Position numbers and translations under genes: made by a program. Of a stretch of 64,000 nucleotides of DNA, positions 45,271-56,830 are shown in pieces; the first letter of the stretch is position 1, and each line of letters opens with the position of its first letter. Below the pieces are notes generated by a model. The model was not told the DNA's origin, did not search any database, and was given only the letters and a program-made list of their open reading frames with translations. This stretch comes from Phlebotomus papatasi. Lineage: Eukaryota > Arthropoda > Insecta > Diptera > Psychodidae. The DNA is taken from positions 16,957,078 to 17,021,077 of the forward strand of contig NC_077224.1 of NCBI RefSeq assembly GCF_024763615.1. The letters run 5' to 3'.

Positions 45271-45515
45271 GGCATATATTTTGGATCAGGAAAATTGCAT
45301 GTAATCGAAATTCATACATCTTTTTTATCAAACGTTTTGCATAAGTCTATCCCACTCTGTCGGACTCTTCTTCTTCATTTAAACATCAGATCAATTTAAA
45401 TTTAGTTCAATCTAATTTTGAGCGCAAAAGACTGAGAGACATACGCAAACCGTGCTAGAAAGAAAGGGATGTGAATTTCTACTTCTTGAAATTTTCGTGA
45501 TCTAAAAGGTGTGCC
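45271..45515. mobile_element. Palindromic MITE, same family, copy 3
   Basis: Left GGCATATATTTTGGATCAGG, right complement GGCACACCTTTTAGATCACG. Inner CTATCCCACTCTGTCGGACT. Confidence 0.85.
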
Positions 45516-45631
45516 GAAGCTATTAAGAACACAATTCTGAAAGAATTATTGGAACATACAGAGCCATAAAGGCTGTGTTGCAGTTATTGAAAGTTAGGAA
45601 GGGAGAGAGTCAGCGCATTGTTTTAATTCTC

Positions 45632-45876
45632 CGGTACACCTTTTAGTTCGAAAAAAAAATCGTGTAATAAAAATTAACATTCTTTTCTTAAACGTTTTAC
45701 ATATGTCTATTTCATTCATTCGAACTTAAAATTCGATTGAACTCAATTTGATTTGGTGTGATGTTCAAAAGAAGAAGAAGAGTGCGAAAGAGTGGGATGG
45801 ATATATGCATATCTTTTAAGAAAGAAAAGGATGTGAATTTCGATTACATGAAATTTTTCTGATCTAAAAGGTGCCA
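45632..45876. mobile_element. Palindromic MITE, same family, copy 4
   Basis: Left CGGTACACCTTTTAGTTCGA, right complement TTTGGCACCTTTTAGATCAG. Inner GAGTGCGAAAGAGTGGGATG pairs back to CTATTTCATTCATTCGAACT. Confidence 0.85.
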
Positions 45877-46690
45877 AACCAAATTTATCCAATCCATTTT
45901 TACATAAATGCTGAGCAAATATTTTCCCGTTATCAATCGCGGCCCTAAAGATCTTTTCAATAATTCATTTCTATAGCAATAATGAGATGAGTGAGTGAAA
46001 AACAACACTCTAATTTGTAATTAAATTGTGCGTAGCTCATTATTCTAAAGTTAACTTTTCTACCAAAACAAAATAATAACATGAAGGAAATAAATTATTA
46101 ATTATTTACACAATCTACCATTGACCTTCGATTTTTTTTCTTTCTTTTATAGGTGCATTACACTCTCTCTAGACATTAATTTATAATAGAGTAAGAATGG
46201 TATAGATATTCTCCACACACAATATTATTTCTTAGGAAAAAATCTTATCAAAAATGATATCCAACTCATCAGAGTTGTTTTATAGCTTAATTTGTAGTTT
46301 CGGGTGGCTTCCAGAGCGCAAAAATACATTGTATGGGGGCGTTGATGAAAAATCTCAGCTGATTTTTCCACCTTCTACACACATTATTACCAACCAATTT
46401 CTCATATATATGAAGCAAACATCAATTAATTGTACATCAAAAGTCTAGACTTTAAAATTACATGACGTTCATGTCCGTGTAATTGATTCATTGGAATTAT
46501 GTTTTCTGTTTTATTTTTTTTATTTCTTTTTTTATTTAATTTTTATATTTCTTTTTCTTTGGCAGTCTTTGCAGTGCACTTCGCAACAATTCCACAAACA
46601 AATTTATTTTGCAGCTCAAAACTCACGTGCTTGCCATTCATATTCAATCTGAATCGCTGTATCCTACTTTTGGAATAAAACAGTCCTATA
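45877..46690. other. Gene-free spacer
   Basis: AT-rich sequence; nothing recognised. Confidence 0.5.
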
Positions 46691-46878
46691 AGGGAAAGTG
46701 TTGAAGCTTCGCACACACTGTACCTTCGAACACTTCATATTTTTCTTATATTCCTTTAATAAATCTTACCTATTTTTTTTAGGAAATGTGTAACTAAAGG
46801 CTGACTATTAAATCTTGCCACAGATAGGTCATAAAATGTTCGAAATCAGAGTGTGTGCGAAGCCTCAAAGTCTTCCTC
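46691..46878. mobile_element. 188-bp MITE of the TTCGCACAC family
   Basis: Left AGGGAAAGTGTTGAAGCTTC then GCACACACTG. Right complement GAGGAAGACTTTGAGGCTTC then GCACACAC. TA-flanked (46689-46690, 46879-46880). Shares CCTTCGAACACTTCATATTT with the element at 11372. Confidence 0.87.
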
Positions 46879-47639
46879 TACCGCTTGGATCATACGCAAA
46901 TCTTGACAATTTTCTTTTAGCAATTTTTCTCATCACAGAGTGTCGTATACGCTGATGAAGCTATATTCTTTTTTTTCCATCATATTTCCTCGAATATTCT
47001 ATTATTTTCACATTTTCTCAGCACGATCATAGCTTTATTTATGAAAGAGATTCTTGTTTTTTGCATCTTTTCGCTGGATATAATGACTTAGGGAGCAAAG
47101 AGTATATGGCAAAAAAAATATCATGGCAGAATAAGTGGTGTATAGAAAAATCATTTATATACATAAATTTACGATGGCAAGTGTACACATAAATTGAATT
47201 TGTGTAATGATCTGTGAATTGTAACAATATAGCAAATTTTCCATTATTTTTTTTTCTACTTCACCCACTCACTATATACATCCCCCCGGACCAAGGGCCA
47301 ATATCGTGAATGTCACCCTTGGCAATCTCTATAAAGAAAATTTTCAACATATTTTATCTTTTTCATCGATGCCTCCCCACCTCTTCCCCAAACCCATTTT
47401 CTCTCTTGGCTTTCCATCGATTTTATTATAGTTTTTGTTCAATCTGCAACATTGTGTTTTTGTCATATTTCTCCTTGGAAAATTCTTCATAAACTCGCTA
47501 CCTAATTTTCTTTTTTTTTTTGTGAGAATCTTTCATCAGTGAAAATAGTCAATGAATGATGAAAAAGTCACTGAAGATGTTTCTTTGGAAATGAGGAAGC
47601 GAGGAGGCTCAAGAAAAACTATTTATCATCAAATATGCT
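46879..47639. other. Gene-free spacer
   Basis: T-rich sequence; nothing recognised. Confidence 0.5.
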
Positions 47640-47730
47640 GAGAAGCAATTTTTTGTTAAGCGGAAAAATGAATATTGTTAAAAGTTTGTCAAAAGGATGT
47701 TGCTTGCCAATTTGACAAAACTTTTTCTCA
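47640..47730. repeat. TTGACAAAACTTTTT repeat fragment
   Basis: GTTAAGCGGA..AATATTGTTAAAAG and TTTGACAAAACTTTTTC recur in 49912-50125 (GTTAAACGGACAAAAGAATA.., TTTACAAAACTTTTTACC). It seems to be one family lying on both sides of the 47.8-49.9 kb block. Confidence 0.5.
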
Positions 47731-47821
47731 CATTTTACAAACAAAGAAAAAAATATTTCGTAAAATTGTTCGCAAATGGTTGTGAGTTTTCATTGGAAAC
47801 TTACGAAATGCTCATAAAGTC

Positions 47822-48280
47822 ATCAGTTCGATCAGCAATTGTCGTAACTTCCTCATCACCTCATCAGCAGTTCTTGTATAGTGTGTGTACACACAGAAAA
47901 ATTTTGACTCTAAATTTAAGAATATATAAGATCCTGGGAACTTAAATTGGACGTGAATCCCCGAGGCGTTTAAGTTTAGAAGCTTCGAGCAAAAGAAATT
48001 GGCTAGAATCCCTAGCTTTTTCAAGTTAAGAGATCGGGAACTTAAGTTCAGCATTAGCTGGAATATGAAAAATGACCACAGATTTGCAAATTGCAACTAA
48101 AACTAAATGATCAAGGATTTAGAATTAGGGCATTGGCATTCATTGGGTGGGATTTGAAATTAAATTCCTGGGTGTTTGTGTTTAAGAATTTTCCATTTTT
48201 CTGTGTGTATTTCCATGTAGTTAGAAGAAATGATGATGAGGCTATGAGGAAGTTACAACTATTGCTGATCCAATTGACGA
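47822..48280. mobile_element. Palindromic MITE split at its centre by another element
   Basis: The outer arms 47822-47888 (CAGTTCGATCAGCAATTGTC, then GTAACTTCCTCAT) and 48211-48280 are reverse complements. Together they form a short hairpin-type MITE of about 137 bp. Its loop is occupied by the element at 47889-48210. Confidence 0.75.
47889..48210. mobile_element. 322-bp element, TACACACAGAAAAAT ends, inserted in the palindrome
   Basis: Left TACACACAGAAAAATTTTGA, right complement ATACACACAGAAAAATGGAA. TTTAAG words occur near both ends. A TA target is likely, as in the similar CACTGAG family. Confidence 0.7.
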
Positions 48281-48295
48281 AGTGTATAACTTACT

Positions 48296-49911
48296 AAAGA
48301 GTTCGTAAAAGTTTGTAGTATTCCACAAACTTTGTTCGTAACATCATTACTTGACGTGAATATTTGGTTCTCTTACAAACATTTCTTCGTTCTTTATTGT
48401 TTGTCTGGCAGAAATTTACGAACACTTCACTGTGTGTTTACAAACATTTATGAACAACTATTTGTAAAAGAACGAAAAATATTCGTCAAGAGATCATATT
48501 ACAAATAGTGTTTGTAAAAAACATACAGACTTTTACGAACTTGTTTGCAGGTTATACAATTTACGAGTATCCTCTGAAAACAAAAACCGGGGGTCTACTG
48601 TAGCATCTAGCAGAAAAATTTACAAATACTCGAAATAAAAACAATTTGCTAAAGCTATAAATGACAAACTCTTTTGTCATTTTTTTTATTTTAATGCCTA
48701 ATCTTCAAAGCAAAAAAATTGCAAATTACAAAATAATTCGTCAAAAGTTAAATAAATAGTTTATCACATTTTGCATAATTTTTTTTGAAAAATTAAAGTC
48801 CCATGAAAATTTACAAAAAAAAAACCACATTAATAATAACTCACTCACAGATTTGTAAAAGTAATGTACTTTTTAATAAACGTTCAGAGATAAATCAAAA
48901 AAAATTGTAGAAGTTTACCATTTTTTTGTTATTTAGTTACTCAGGCAAAACTTTACGAACAAATGCCAAAATATTACCATTTTTTTTTACGGTGAGCATA
49001 TAAATATTTACAAACAAATGTTTTTAAAAGAACGAAAATGGTCATCACGAAATGATAGTACGAGCTATGCTTGTGGAAAGGTACAAACTTTTATACGAAT
49101 TTTTAATTGGGATATAAAATTCATGAACATTTTGTAAGTTCCCCTTGGGAATTCAAAAACATTTCCGAAATATTTCACAAACTATTTATTTCTGATTAAT
49201 AAATATCACAAAACGAATTTAGAGTATGATTTTGACATTTTTATATTTTTTTAAAATATTTTTTTAAAGTAATAAATAATAAAATTAATTGAAAAGAAAA
49301 ACACAGATCAATTTAAGATCAAATATTACGTATACATATTTTTGCAAAATGTTTGTAAATGTTTGTAAAGTTCCGTGAAAAACAAGTTTAATAAGCTTTT
49401 GTGTTCCTTTTTTTTACGAATTTTGTCAGTTCGTAAATGTTTGTATACATTTTGTGCAGAATTTTATTTGAGCGTCAGTCAGAGCATGTGATACATTCAA
49501 TCTCGAATTTATTCAAGAATAGTGATAAGAAAAATTCCTGGCTCCACCCAGGGTTGAACCGAAGGACCCTGTACTGTCTATGCGAATACTCTAACCACAG
49601 TCACAGAGCTATGGGGGACACGCTCTGACTATTTACAAACATTTTTTGCAAATATTTTTGTAAAATGTTTGTAAATATCTGTCAAGTTCTGAGAACAAAT
49701 TAACAAGCGTTTTTGCATTTTTTTTCCACAAATTTTTATTAACATATAATATTAATTAACGAACATATTTTTCTTTGTCAAAAATGAGTTCGCAAATATT
49801 TGTATACAAATAGCAAAATTCATTATGAAATTTTGTTATTTGTTCGTTAATGTTTGTTTGTCTGACAAAACATGATGAACATTTGGCAAAGAATTACGTG
49901 ATGGTATTCTG
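48296..49911. repeat. Degenerate ACAAACATTT/TTCGTAAA repeats
   Basis: Numerous forms of TTTGTAAATGTTTGT and TTTACGAACAAAT on both strands, for example an inverted pair TTCGTAAAAGTTTGTA (48300) and TACAGACTTTTACGAA (48525). It looks like an old, rearranged inverted-repeat cluster. A tRNA-like block lies at 49540-49619. No gene seen. Confidence 0.5.
49540..49619 (-). tRNA. tRNA-like sequence (tRNA pseudogene or SINE head)
   Basis: On the minus strand, TAGCTCTGTGACTGTGGTTA followed by GAG resembles an A box (TAGCTCAG..TGGTTAGAG). GGTCCTTCGGTTCAACCC contains a B-box-like GGTTCAACCC at about the right distance. A weak T arm can be drawn (TTCGG/CTGGG, mostly wobble), but the acceptor stem does not pair. 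I therefore regard it as a decayed tRNA copy or tRNA-derived SINE, not a functional tRNA. Confidence 0.5.
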
Positions 49912-50125
49912 AAGAAAAGAAGTTTTGTTAAACGGACAAAAGAATATTGATAAAATTTTGACAAAGGCTGTTATTTTACAAAACTTTTTACCATATTTTG
50001 TGTGGAAGAATATTCTTTTGACAAATATTCAAAAAAAAGTCCTGTTGACAGCCAATTTAACAAAGCTTTTTTTATATTCTGTATGGAATACATCCTTTTG
50101 ACAAACTTTTTTGTTAATTTGACGA
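49912..50125. repeat. TTGACAAAACTTTTT repeat cluster
   Basis: Three units of (TT)TTTGACAAA..ACAAAACTTTTT..ATTTTGTGTGGAA-like sequence, related to 47640-47730. Confidence 0.5.
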
Positions 50126-52334
50126 GATTTTTCTTTTCAGAGTAGAGTAGGACTAGTTTGAGCTGTGGGGCTACATTGTTGTAATACGGTTTATTTGCAT
50201 ATTTTTAAAGAAAGCTGGGCAATAAATCACTTTACTTAATTCCATAATATATTTTTAAAATTGAATTACATTAAGTGAAAGCTTAATTGAAAAAATCATA
50301 TTACAATATAGGCCCGCAGCTCAAAGTAGCCCTATCTTCCCCTAAACCCAAATTAATCAATTGTACATATTCCTCTCTCTCAGGAGTAAGAGCAATAAAA
50401 GAAATTCAGTCAAGAATGAACAAAATTCCAAAGGTACACACATTTTTTTTTTTTTTTAAATTAATGAAAAATGGAATTGAAGAAAAATTGAGAAAATATA
50501 AGACTTATATACATGATTATTATATGTAGAAGTAAAGTACATATATCAATTGTATGGAGTTAACAAACGAAAAGAAAAGCCACAAACGTGATTTTCGAAC
50601 AATTTTCACGACTCAATGATTTTTCATTTTCTCTCTTTCTCTCTCTCTCTATCGAAAAAAAAAATTCTTCACCCCTTCTTCTCATGCATTCATCCAATTT
50701 TCGCACGCACGTAGCCGAGATGGCAAAACAGAAAGAAAGAAAAAAAAATCTGCTTATAACATTATGAATGAAACGCATATTTTCAATCTAACGTATCATT
50801 CACATTGAATAAAAATAACTTTGCAAAACGATGAAATATGTTTCATTTCTTTCTCTCTCTGTCTCTTTCATTCATATGTACATTATGTACATATATATAT
50901 TTGGTTATATGAATAAAAACCCCTTTCAATTATATGAAATGGTATAGTTCACAATGCCTGCATTAATATTAATCCGTCCAGTAATAACAAGCAACCCCTA
51001 ATCCCAACCGCAACAGGAGACAATAGAGAATGGAATTGTGCCATAGTTATGTGCTTTGTTTTATACCTGGAAAATATATGTAATAATATGGCACAGAGAG
51101 ACACTTCTGGTGGGGCGGGGGGAGGCTGGGGACTTGGAGAGAGTTGAGATATTAAGCATATTATATGGAAGCTTAATAAACTTTTGGTCACTAAGTTTAT
51201 GTGCATTTAAATTGGATTTAATTCGTTGTGTTGCGTGGATCAAAATATTCTTACTTTATTGCCTATTTTCACCCACAACCACTATCACCACTATTCTACT
51301 AAATTTTCTCCACCCTGAAATGTTTTAATTCACTTCTACTTCCCACCTAGAAGCAAAATAACTCTACCATCTAACACAAAAACCTCCAATGCTAAAGAGG
51401 CAAAAATACCACCCCCTCACAAATAAATTTCTATAAATGTAGTATACCTAAAAATACCGAAAAAACCAACACTTACACACAATCCACACACAAAATAGTG
51501 GTCAAAAACTTTTGTCTTTATTAAATAATTCAGTCAAATTTTATATAATTACACACAAAATGTGTTTGAGACAGAAACCTTTTTTCCTGGCCACAATTTT
51601 TGAGAGGGTCTATTAAGTGATGTTTGAGCTTCGACCAATCCCGAACCTGTGTCACCCATCGTAAGGAAATTAGGTATATTAGGCAATATTTTCTAAAACA
51701 CTTCTCTTTAAATATTAATGTCACGAGAATAACTAAATACTTATTGGTCAGGTGCTTTTATATCATTACTCTATCATTCACTTCAATCGATATACCGTAG
51801 CTTTCATTAGCCAAAGCCGTATCATAAGGTTCGTTTAAAGCCCTTGTATACATCAAATGGGAATTTGATACCCTACATGTAAGGTAAAATAATAAAAGTA
51901 ACATGTATTACTTGCAAAAACCTAAAATAATAGCTTATCAATGCCTTTAAAATTGTAATATACTATTAAAACGAAAACTGAATCGTTTGCACAATAATTA
52001 AAAAAAAAATTGTTAAATGAAAAAATAAATCTACAAAACCGTCGTATATTTTGTTTTTTCTTAAGGGATACGCCATCCAAAAAAAATCTATTGAATAATT
52101 TTAAAAGAGCAGAGTATTTTTTGAATTAACTTACAACGTAGTCCCCTTATACCCTTATGAATTAGCATCTTCATCATTTTGTAAAAACTCTTCAACATAC
52201 CTGAAATGAGAAGAAAAATATTAAAAGAATTAGTAAATCAGTCAGATTTTTTTAAATATATCAGAATATTGAATAAATAGATTTATAGGATTTATATATA
52301 AAATTTAAAAACTATCATTTTAATTTTATTTTAT
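50126..52334. other. Gene-free stretch
   Basis: AT- and CT-rich, with microsatellite-like CT runs near 50630 and 50850. Nothing recognised. Confidence 0.5.
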
Positions 52335-52395
52335 TTTGAGGCCCCTCAAAAATCCCAAGTCGTTATCACTAAGCGTTTGGCTTCTACTTGTACTA
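52335..52395 (-). repeat. Fragment of the GCCAAACGGT dispersed repeat
   Basis: AAATCCCAAGTCGTTATCAC then TAAGCGTTTGGCTTCT is the reverse complement of the core seen at 20.4, 29.3 and 55.8 kb. Confidence 0.6.
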
Positions 52396-52450
52396 AAAAC
52401 TAAATAAATGTAAGTATTATAGATATTTCCCTTCGCTAAATATCTAGGTA

Positions 52451-52706
52451 CACTGAGAAAAAACTGGGGTGCGATTAACTTTTTTTCCTTATAATTTTAA
52501 CACTTTTTATGTGTAAAAATATTATATATCAACATTTTTTAATGTTAATTTTACACCTTTTTAAGGGTAAAATTAACATTAAAAAGGGTAACTTTAACCC
52601 CTAATACACCTGTAAAGCATAATATTTACACCGATTTCGGTTCAAAAATGCAGGGTAAAATAAACATTTCCGGAATGTTATTTTAACTTTTTCGGATTTC
52701 TCTGTG
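52451..52706 (-). mobile_element. CACTGAG MITE, copy 4 (inverted)
   Basis: Left CACTGAGAAAAAACTGGGGT, right ..TTTTTCGGATTTCTCTGTG. TA-flanked. It matches copies 1-3 on the opposite strand. Confidence 0.87.
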
Positions 52707-52771
52707 TAATGCGGTAAAAGGATGTTTAAATTCTTCAAATATGGAAGAAATTCTCAGAATTAAAATACATA

Positions 52772-53838
52772 GGGTAAGTGTTCATAATTTTGGACAGTTT
52801 CTAAATTTGGACACTTTGAGGGTAAAATTGGACACTAAAAATAAATTGATTAAAATGATGGATTTTTATTCCAATATTTGATGAAAAATGAATTCTATCT
52901 AAATATTTGTTCTTTTTGGAAGATTTTGACACTAAATACGTTAAATTTTGAATATGATTTGAGTTGAAATTGCTTTGTTGAAAATTCAGTGTGAGCAATT
53001 GCTTACGAGAAATATGACAGAACTTCGTGGCTTACTTCAGTCTTATTTAGTTTTGGTGAAGTACTAACAAAGTTTTTTCGCTGTTTTTGAGTTATATTAT
53101 TGAATATTCATTGAATATTGTGTTGATTCACGTTACTGATGATTTGTACATTTGACCTGAAGTGAGATTTGCCTTGTGAATTAGATTTTTCGTGTGAAAA
53201 ATGGGAAATGTTTTAAGACATTTACCAGTGAGGTGATGGTTCTTATTTTGGACAGGTGTTTTTCTCACGAAATTTCGTGAAGTTTTAGCTTTTGTGATGA
53301 CTAGGTTGGACAAATGCCTGGAGAAACAAAGGAGCATCATCTTTACGAAAGAGATGTAGCGAGAAATGCCTTGAAAGGCTCCCGGAAAGGTCAGGGAATG
53401 AGCGAATCTGCACGTACTGGGAGTATCGAAGTCAACTCACTTTAATGAATGATATGGAAAGTTTCCGGGCTTCTGTGACATTCTACGTTTCCCTTACATG
53501 AACAGGAAGAGGACTTGGTAAGATTGGTTCATGAAATGAAGAACAATGGGCATCCTGTTGAGGCGGATTAACTGTCCAAATTTACAGACAAGTTGTAAAA
53601 ATTAATAACCAAGTTGTCCAAAATAAGAGTCAAATTCACCTCTACATATCAATTCATTTTTAAACGTATTAAAACTAATTTTAGTAAAAATGAGATGATA
53701 AATAGCTTGCCAAGTTTCTAAACAATCCTTCTGAAAAGAGAGTAACAAGAAATGTCAATTAGTATAGAAAATATCGCACTTCAAACTTGGAACTCCGATG
53801 CTTATAAGCAGACTGTCCAAAATTATAAGCACTTCCCC
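52772..53838 (+). mobile_element. 1,067-bp pogo-like element, GGACAG family, copy 2
   Basis: Left GGGTAAGTGTTCATAATTTT then GGACAG. Right complement GGGGAAGTGCTTATAATTTT. TA on both sides (52770-52771, 53839-53840). It is nearly identical in length and sequence to 2448-3515 in the opposite orientation. It lies 65 bp from a CACTGAG MITE and 155 bp from a TTTCGCCAC-family MITE. Confidence 0.88.
53314..53445 (+). pseudogene. Pogo-type transposase N-terminal HTH fragment (43 aa), copy 2
   Basis: It begins MPGETKEHHLYERDVARNAL, continues KGSRKGQGMSESARTGSIEV and ends NSL, stop. It is the same frame as at 2842-2973 (minus) with one substitution. Residues Tyr-11, Leu-20, Gly-26 and Ala-33 occupy the pipsqueak HTH positions. 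The open frame stops at the same place in both copies, so the truncation predates their spread. A stand-alone HTH peptide could bind element ends. The overlapping opposite-strand frame (53128-53340) is treated as a shadow. Confidence 0.65.
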
Positions 53839-53992
53839 TACATGATAATTATTGAGCCCAGCTAATATCTGGTGATTAAAGGCAATAAATAATGCAATTA
53901 GGACATTAATGCCAAAGCTCAAAACCCATAATAAGATTCGATAAAATTTAGATCTATTTTAATTTCAAACTATCCCTTAAACTTCCATCTTA

Positions 53993-54379
53993 GGGTGGAG
54001 TAACCACTTATCGCCACTTTTAGGAAAAACTGAACTTAATTTTATTGTAATTTTTAAACCCTTATTATAAAGTAACTCAAATTTGACACAAAGTTTCTTA
54101 GATATGTTGTCTATAGATATATCAGACTAATAGTCCCTCAATTTAACGGTGGATCATCTAAAAATATTTATTTTTATTAAAAATTCAAAAATAACCACTT
54201 TTCGCCACCTACTTGAAAAGGCCCAAACTCAATTATTTTGGACAAAATTATTAAAAAATATATTCAGCGTTGCTTTTTCTTCCTGATATCCTTTTTATTA
54301 CTTGTATTATATGATTTTTCTTCGATTTAACTATAGGTGGCGAGAAGTGGGTCACTGGCGAGAAGTGGTGACACCACCC
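53993..54379. mobile_element. 387-bp MITE, TTTCGCCAC family
   Basis: Left GGGTGGAGTAACCACTTATC then GCCAC. Right complement GGGTGGTGTCACCACTTCTC then GCCA. TA-flanked. CACTT(T)TCGCCACC and its complement recur subterminally, as in the 902-bp element at 20911. Confidence 0.88.
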
Positions 54380-54381
54380 TA

Positions 54382-55439
54382 TTGCTTTCCCATTCACATC
54401 CAGTCTGATTATGTTTTTTTCATCCTGAAAATATTAATACACCAGGAGAGGGTGACACAACTGAATAATTTCAAGGGGATGAGGAAATAAAACCAAACCA
54501 AACTAAAAAAAATGTAAGGATTGGAAAATAAATAAAGTCGAAAAAAATTATGAAGGAACAAGAAGGGGGAAATCATCGTAAATTATATCATGCTTGTAGT
54601 CATTTACCCTTAGAAAATTATATATGTACAGCACACACACATCACAGAAAATATTCCGGAGAAAAAGCAAAATTGCCCAGGAATTTTCTCTATGCCTCAG
54701 AGAGCTCACACATTTCTGCACCAATATTTCCATTCCCCTTTTCTTCCTCTCACCCCAAATAAAATACGACAACAACAACCCCCGAAAACGTACGACACAA
54801 CCCAAAAACTCTGGGCTTTTGTGTTACAAAACTTCCCCCTCGACCTTCATTTGGTTTTTGGGCCTTAGTTTTCGAAACAAATTTCAGCTCCTGACTCACA
54901 TTCCTCGCATTTATCCATTGAATCACCCCCTTTGGATGCGCGTGCCAATGTTAAAGCGCATAAATACGTACACACATACACACAAATGTAATTTCCTCTG
55001 GATTCTTATACTTATTATTAGCATCATTTGGAAAACACAAAATAAGGCCATATTTCTAACTTATATACAAAACATTATATATCATTCATTTATTTATATA
55101 TAGACAATTTTCCTCAGTGCTTTTACGGGGGTGTATCAGTGGAAGGAATAAATATATGTATGCGACACTGCTGCTGGCCCGATATAATCAAATTTACACC
55201 ACACTGAGGCATTAGCTTGTGCCATTCCAACGCCCAAGGTTACCAAGTGCCGGTGTTTCTCCCAGAGAAAGACAACCTCACAGCTTTTCTTATTAATTTT
55301 CCACACCCTCCCTATCCCTTCCCTTGAGAATTGTTTATCTTTCATTAGAACCTCTAACGACTTGTCGTTATGCCGTTAAATCAATTTTAAATTTGAATTT
55401 TGACTTTTATTTCTAAACTGTCAACAACTAAAAGTCAAT
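54382..55439. other. Gene-free stretch
   Basis: A 159-codon frame at 54624-55103 overlaps other frames, is low in complexity and has no domain. No repeats recognised. Confidence 0.5.
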
Positions 55440-55589
55440 TGGATTGATTGGAAATTATTTTACTACTCGAACTCCACGAAGAGTGCAGCATATAATTTTT
55501 TTTTGTTTATTTATTTCGAATACTGCATTTGACCTAGAGCTCTTGAAAGCATAATTTGGACAGATATATGGGTACAAGTAATTCAATGT

Positions 55590-56830
55590 TTGTGTGATAG
55601 CAGCCACCGCCGTCTTAGCGTTGGTAACCAACTTCTATTGTGAAACTGTGGAAAACTCTTTCTTCAATTTCCCAAATTTTCGCCTTTCACCCCCCGGACA
55701 CCACTTTTCTCTGCAAATCTTCGCGTTTCAGACGATTTCTGAGAAATGTCGTCATATGCTGTTTGTCCGTCTGTCGCCAGCTCTAGAGGCCAAACGGTTA
55801 GAGATAGAGACTTGGGACATAAGGAGGACACCCCCCATAAATCAACCCAAGGATCGTTAACATGCCCCTTATTTTCCCCCTACCCCTCCCCTTCCCCAAC
55901 AAAACCATATTTTTTGGGATTGCTCTAAAACGTGTAATCGGGCCAATCATCTTCCAGCGTACACTCATTCCCGGGATTATGCACATTTTCGGGACCCAAA
56001 ACAAACACGCGAAATAAAAATATGCATCGAGAAAATTTGCATATACCCACAGGGGCTTTCTTTTGAATAAATCGGCCGTAGAACAAATTTCGCGCGGAGT
56101 AAAAGTAGTCAAAACAAAAAGTTTCAACTGTTTAAAAGAAATGCATTAAAAAACAATACATTTTGGCCAGAGTTCTTCAATAAATGGTTAGAATATTTAA
56201 AAATGTTACCTTAATAAAAGAAATTAAAGTTTTATTATGAAAAATAAGCATAGTGTTCTCAAATTTCTCGCGTCACAAAATAGTATACATTCAGGCATAT
56301 TTCAAGAATGATTTCATAAATTAACAACACACGAAGTGAATAATGCCGAGACAGAGTTCAGTCGCGAATTTTTCACTTTGAATATGACTTAGAGATTACC
56401 CAGCCGGGCAAAGTTTGGGCTCGTTGGAAAGGTCTTGGAATTTCTAAAAAAAAAAAAAAAAACTAAACCGGTTCCAATCGGTTTTGAACAGGTTCATAAC
56501 TGATGACCAATTCTTATACAAAATTCAATTAAATTACTCCTGAGGTGTATTTTGGGAAATATTCTGAGTGATTTATAAATCGGTACAAATCGGTTGTGAA
56601 CTAGTAATAAACCGGTTATAAACCAATAAATAATTCTTGTCCGAAAATCATTTTTTTTTAAAATTATTTTGTGGAATTTTTTGACTGATTTATGAATAGG
56701 TTCAGAACCGGGAACCGGTAAATGGTGCGAAAGTACTTTTGAGGAATATAATCCAAAAGTCGCGAGTTCGAACACTTCGGAAAGCCAAAGACACTTTGCC
56801 AAGCCTTTTCTTAAATTTTCAAACAAATAT
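55590..56830 (-). repeat. Composite ACCGGT/GCCAAACGGT repeat, copy 2
   Basis: 55670-55930 is the reverse complement of 29190-29480 (GCCAGCTCTAGAGGCCAAAC, GGTTAGAGATAGAGACTTGG, GGATCGTTAACATGCCCC). 56395-56780 is the reverse complement of 28770-29040 (GGAAAGGTCTTGGAATTTCT, AACCGGTTCCAATCGGTTTT). Between them 55935-56390 is unrelated to copy 1 and may be an insertion or replacement. 56716-56775 repeats the tRNA-like GGTGCGAAAGTACTTTTG..GAGTTCGAAC block. Confidence 0.7.

Noticed and set aside
54624..55103. 159-codon open frame, plus strand
   Set aside because: Overlaps two other frames of similar quality, and composition follows the local AC/AT-rich DNA. No recognisable motif.
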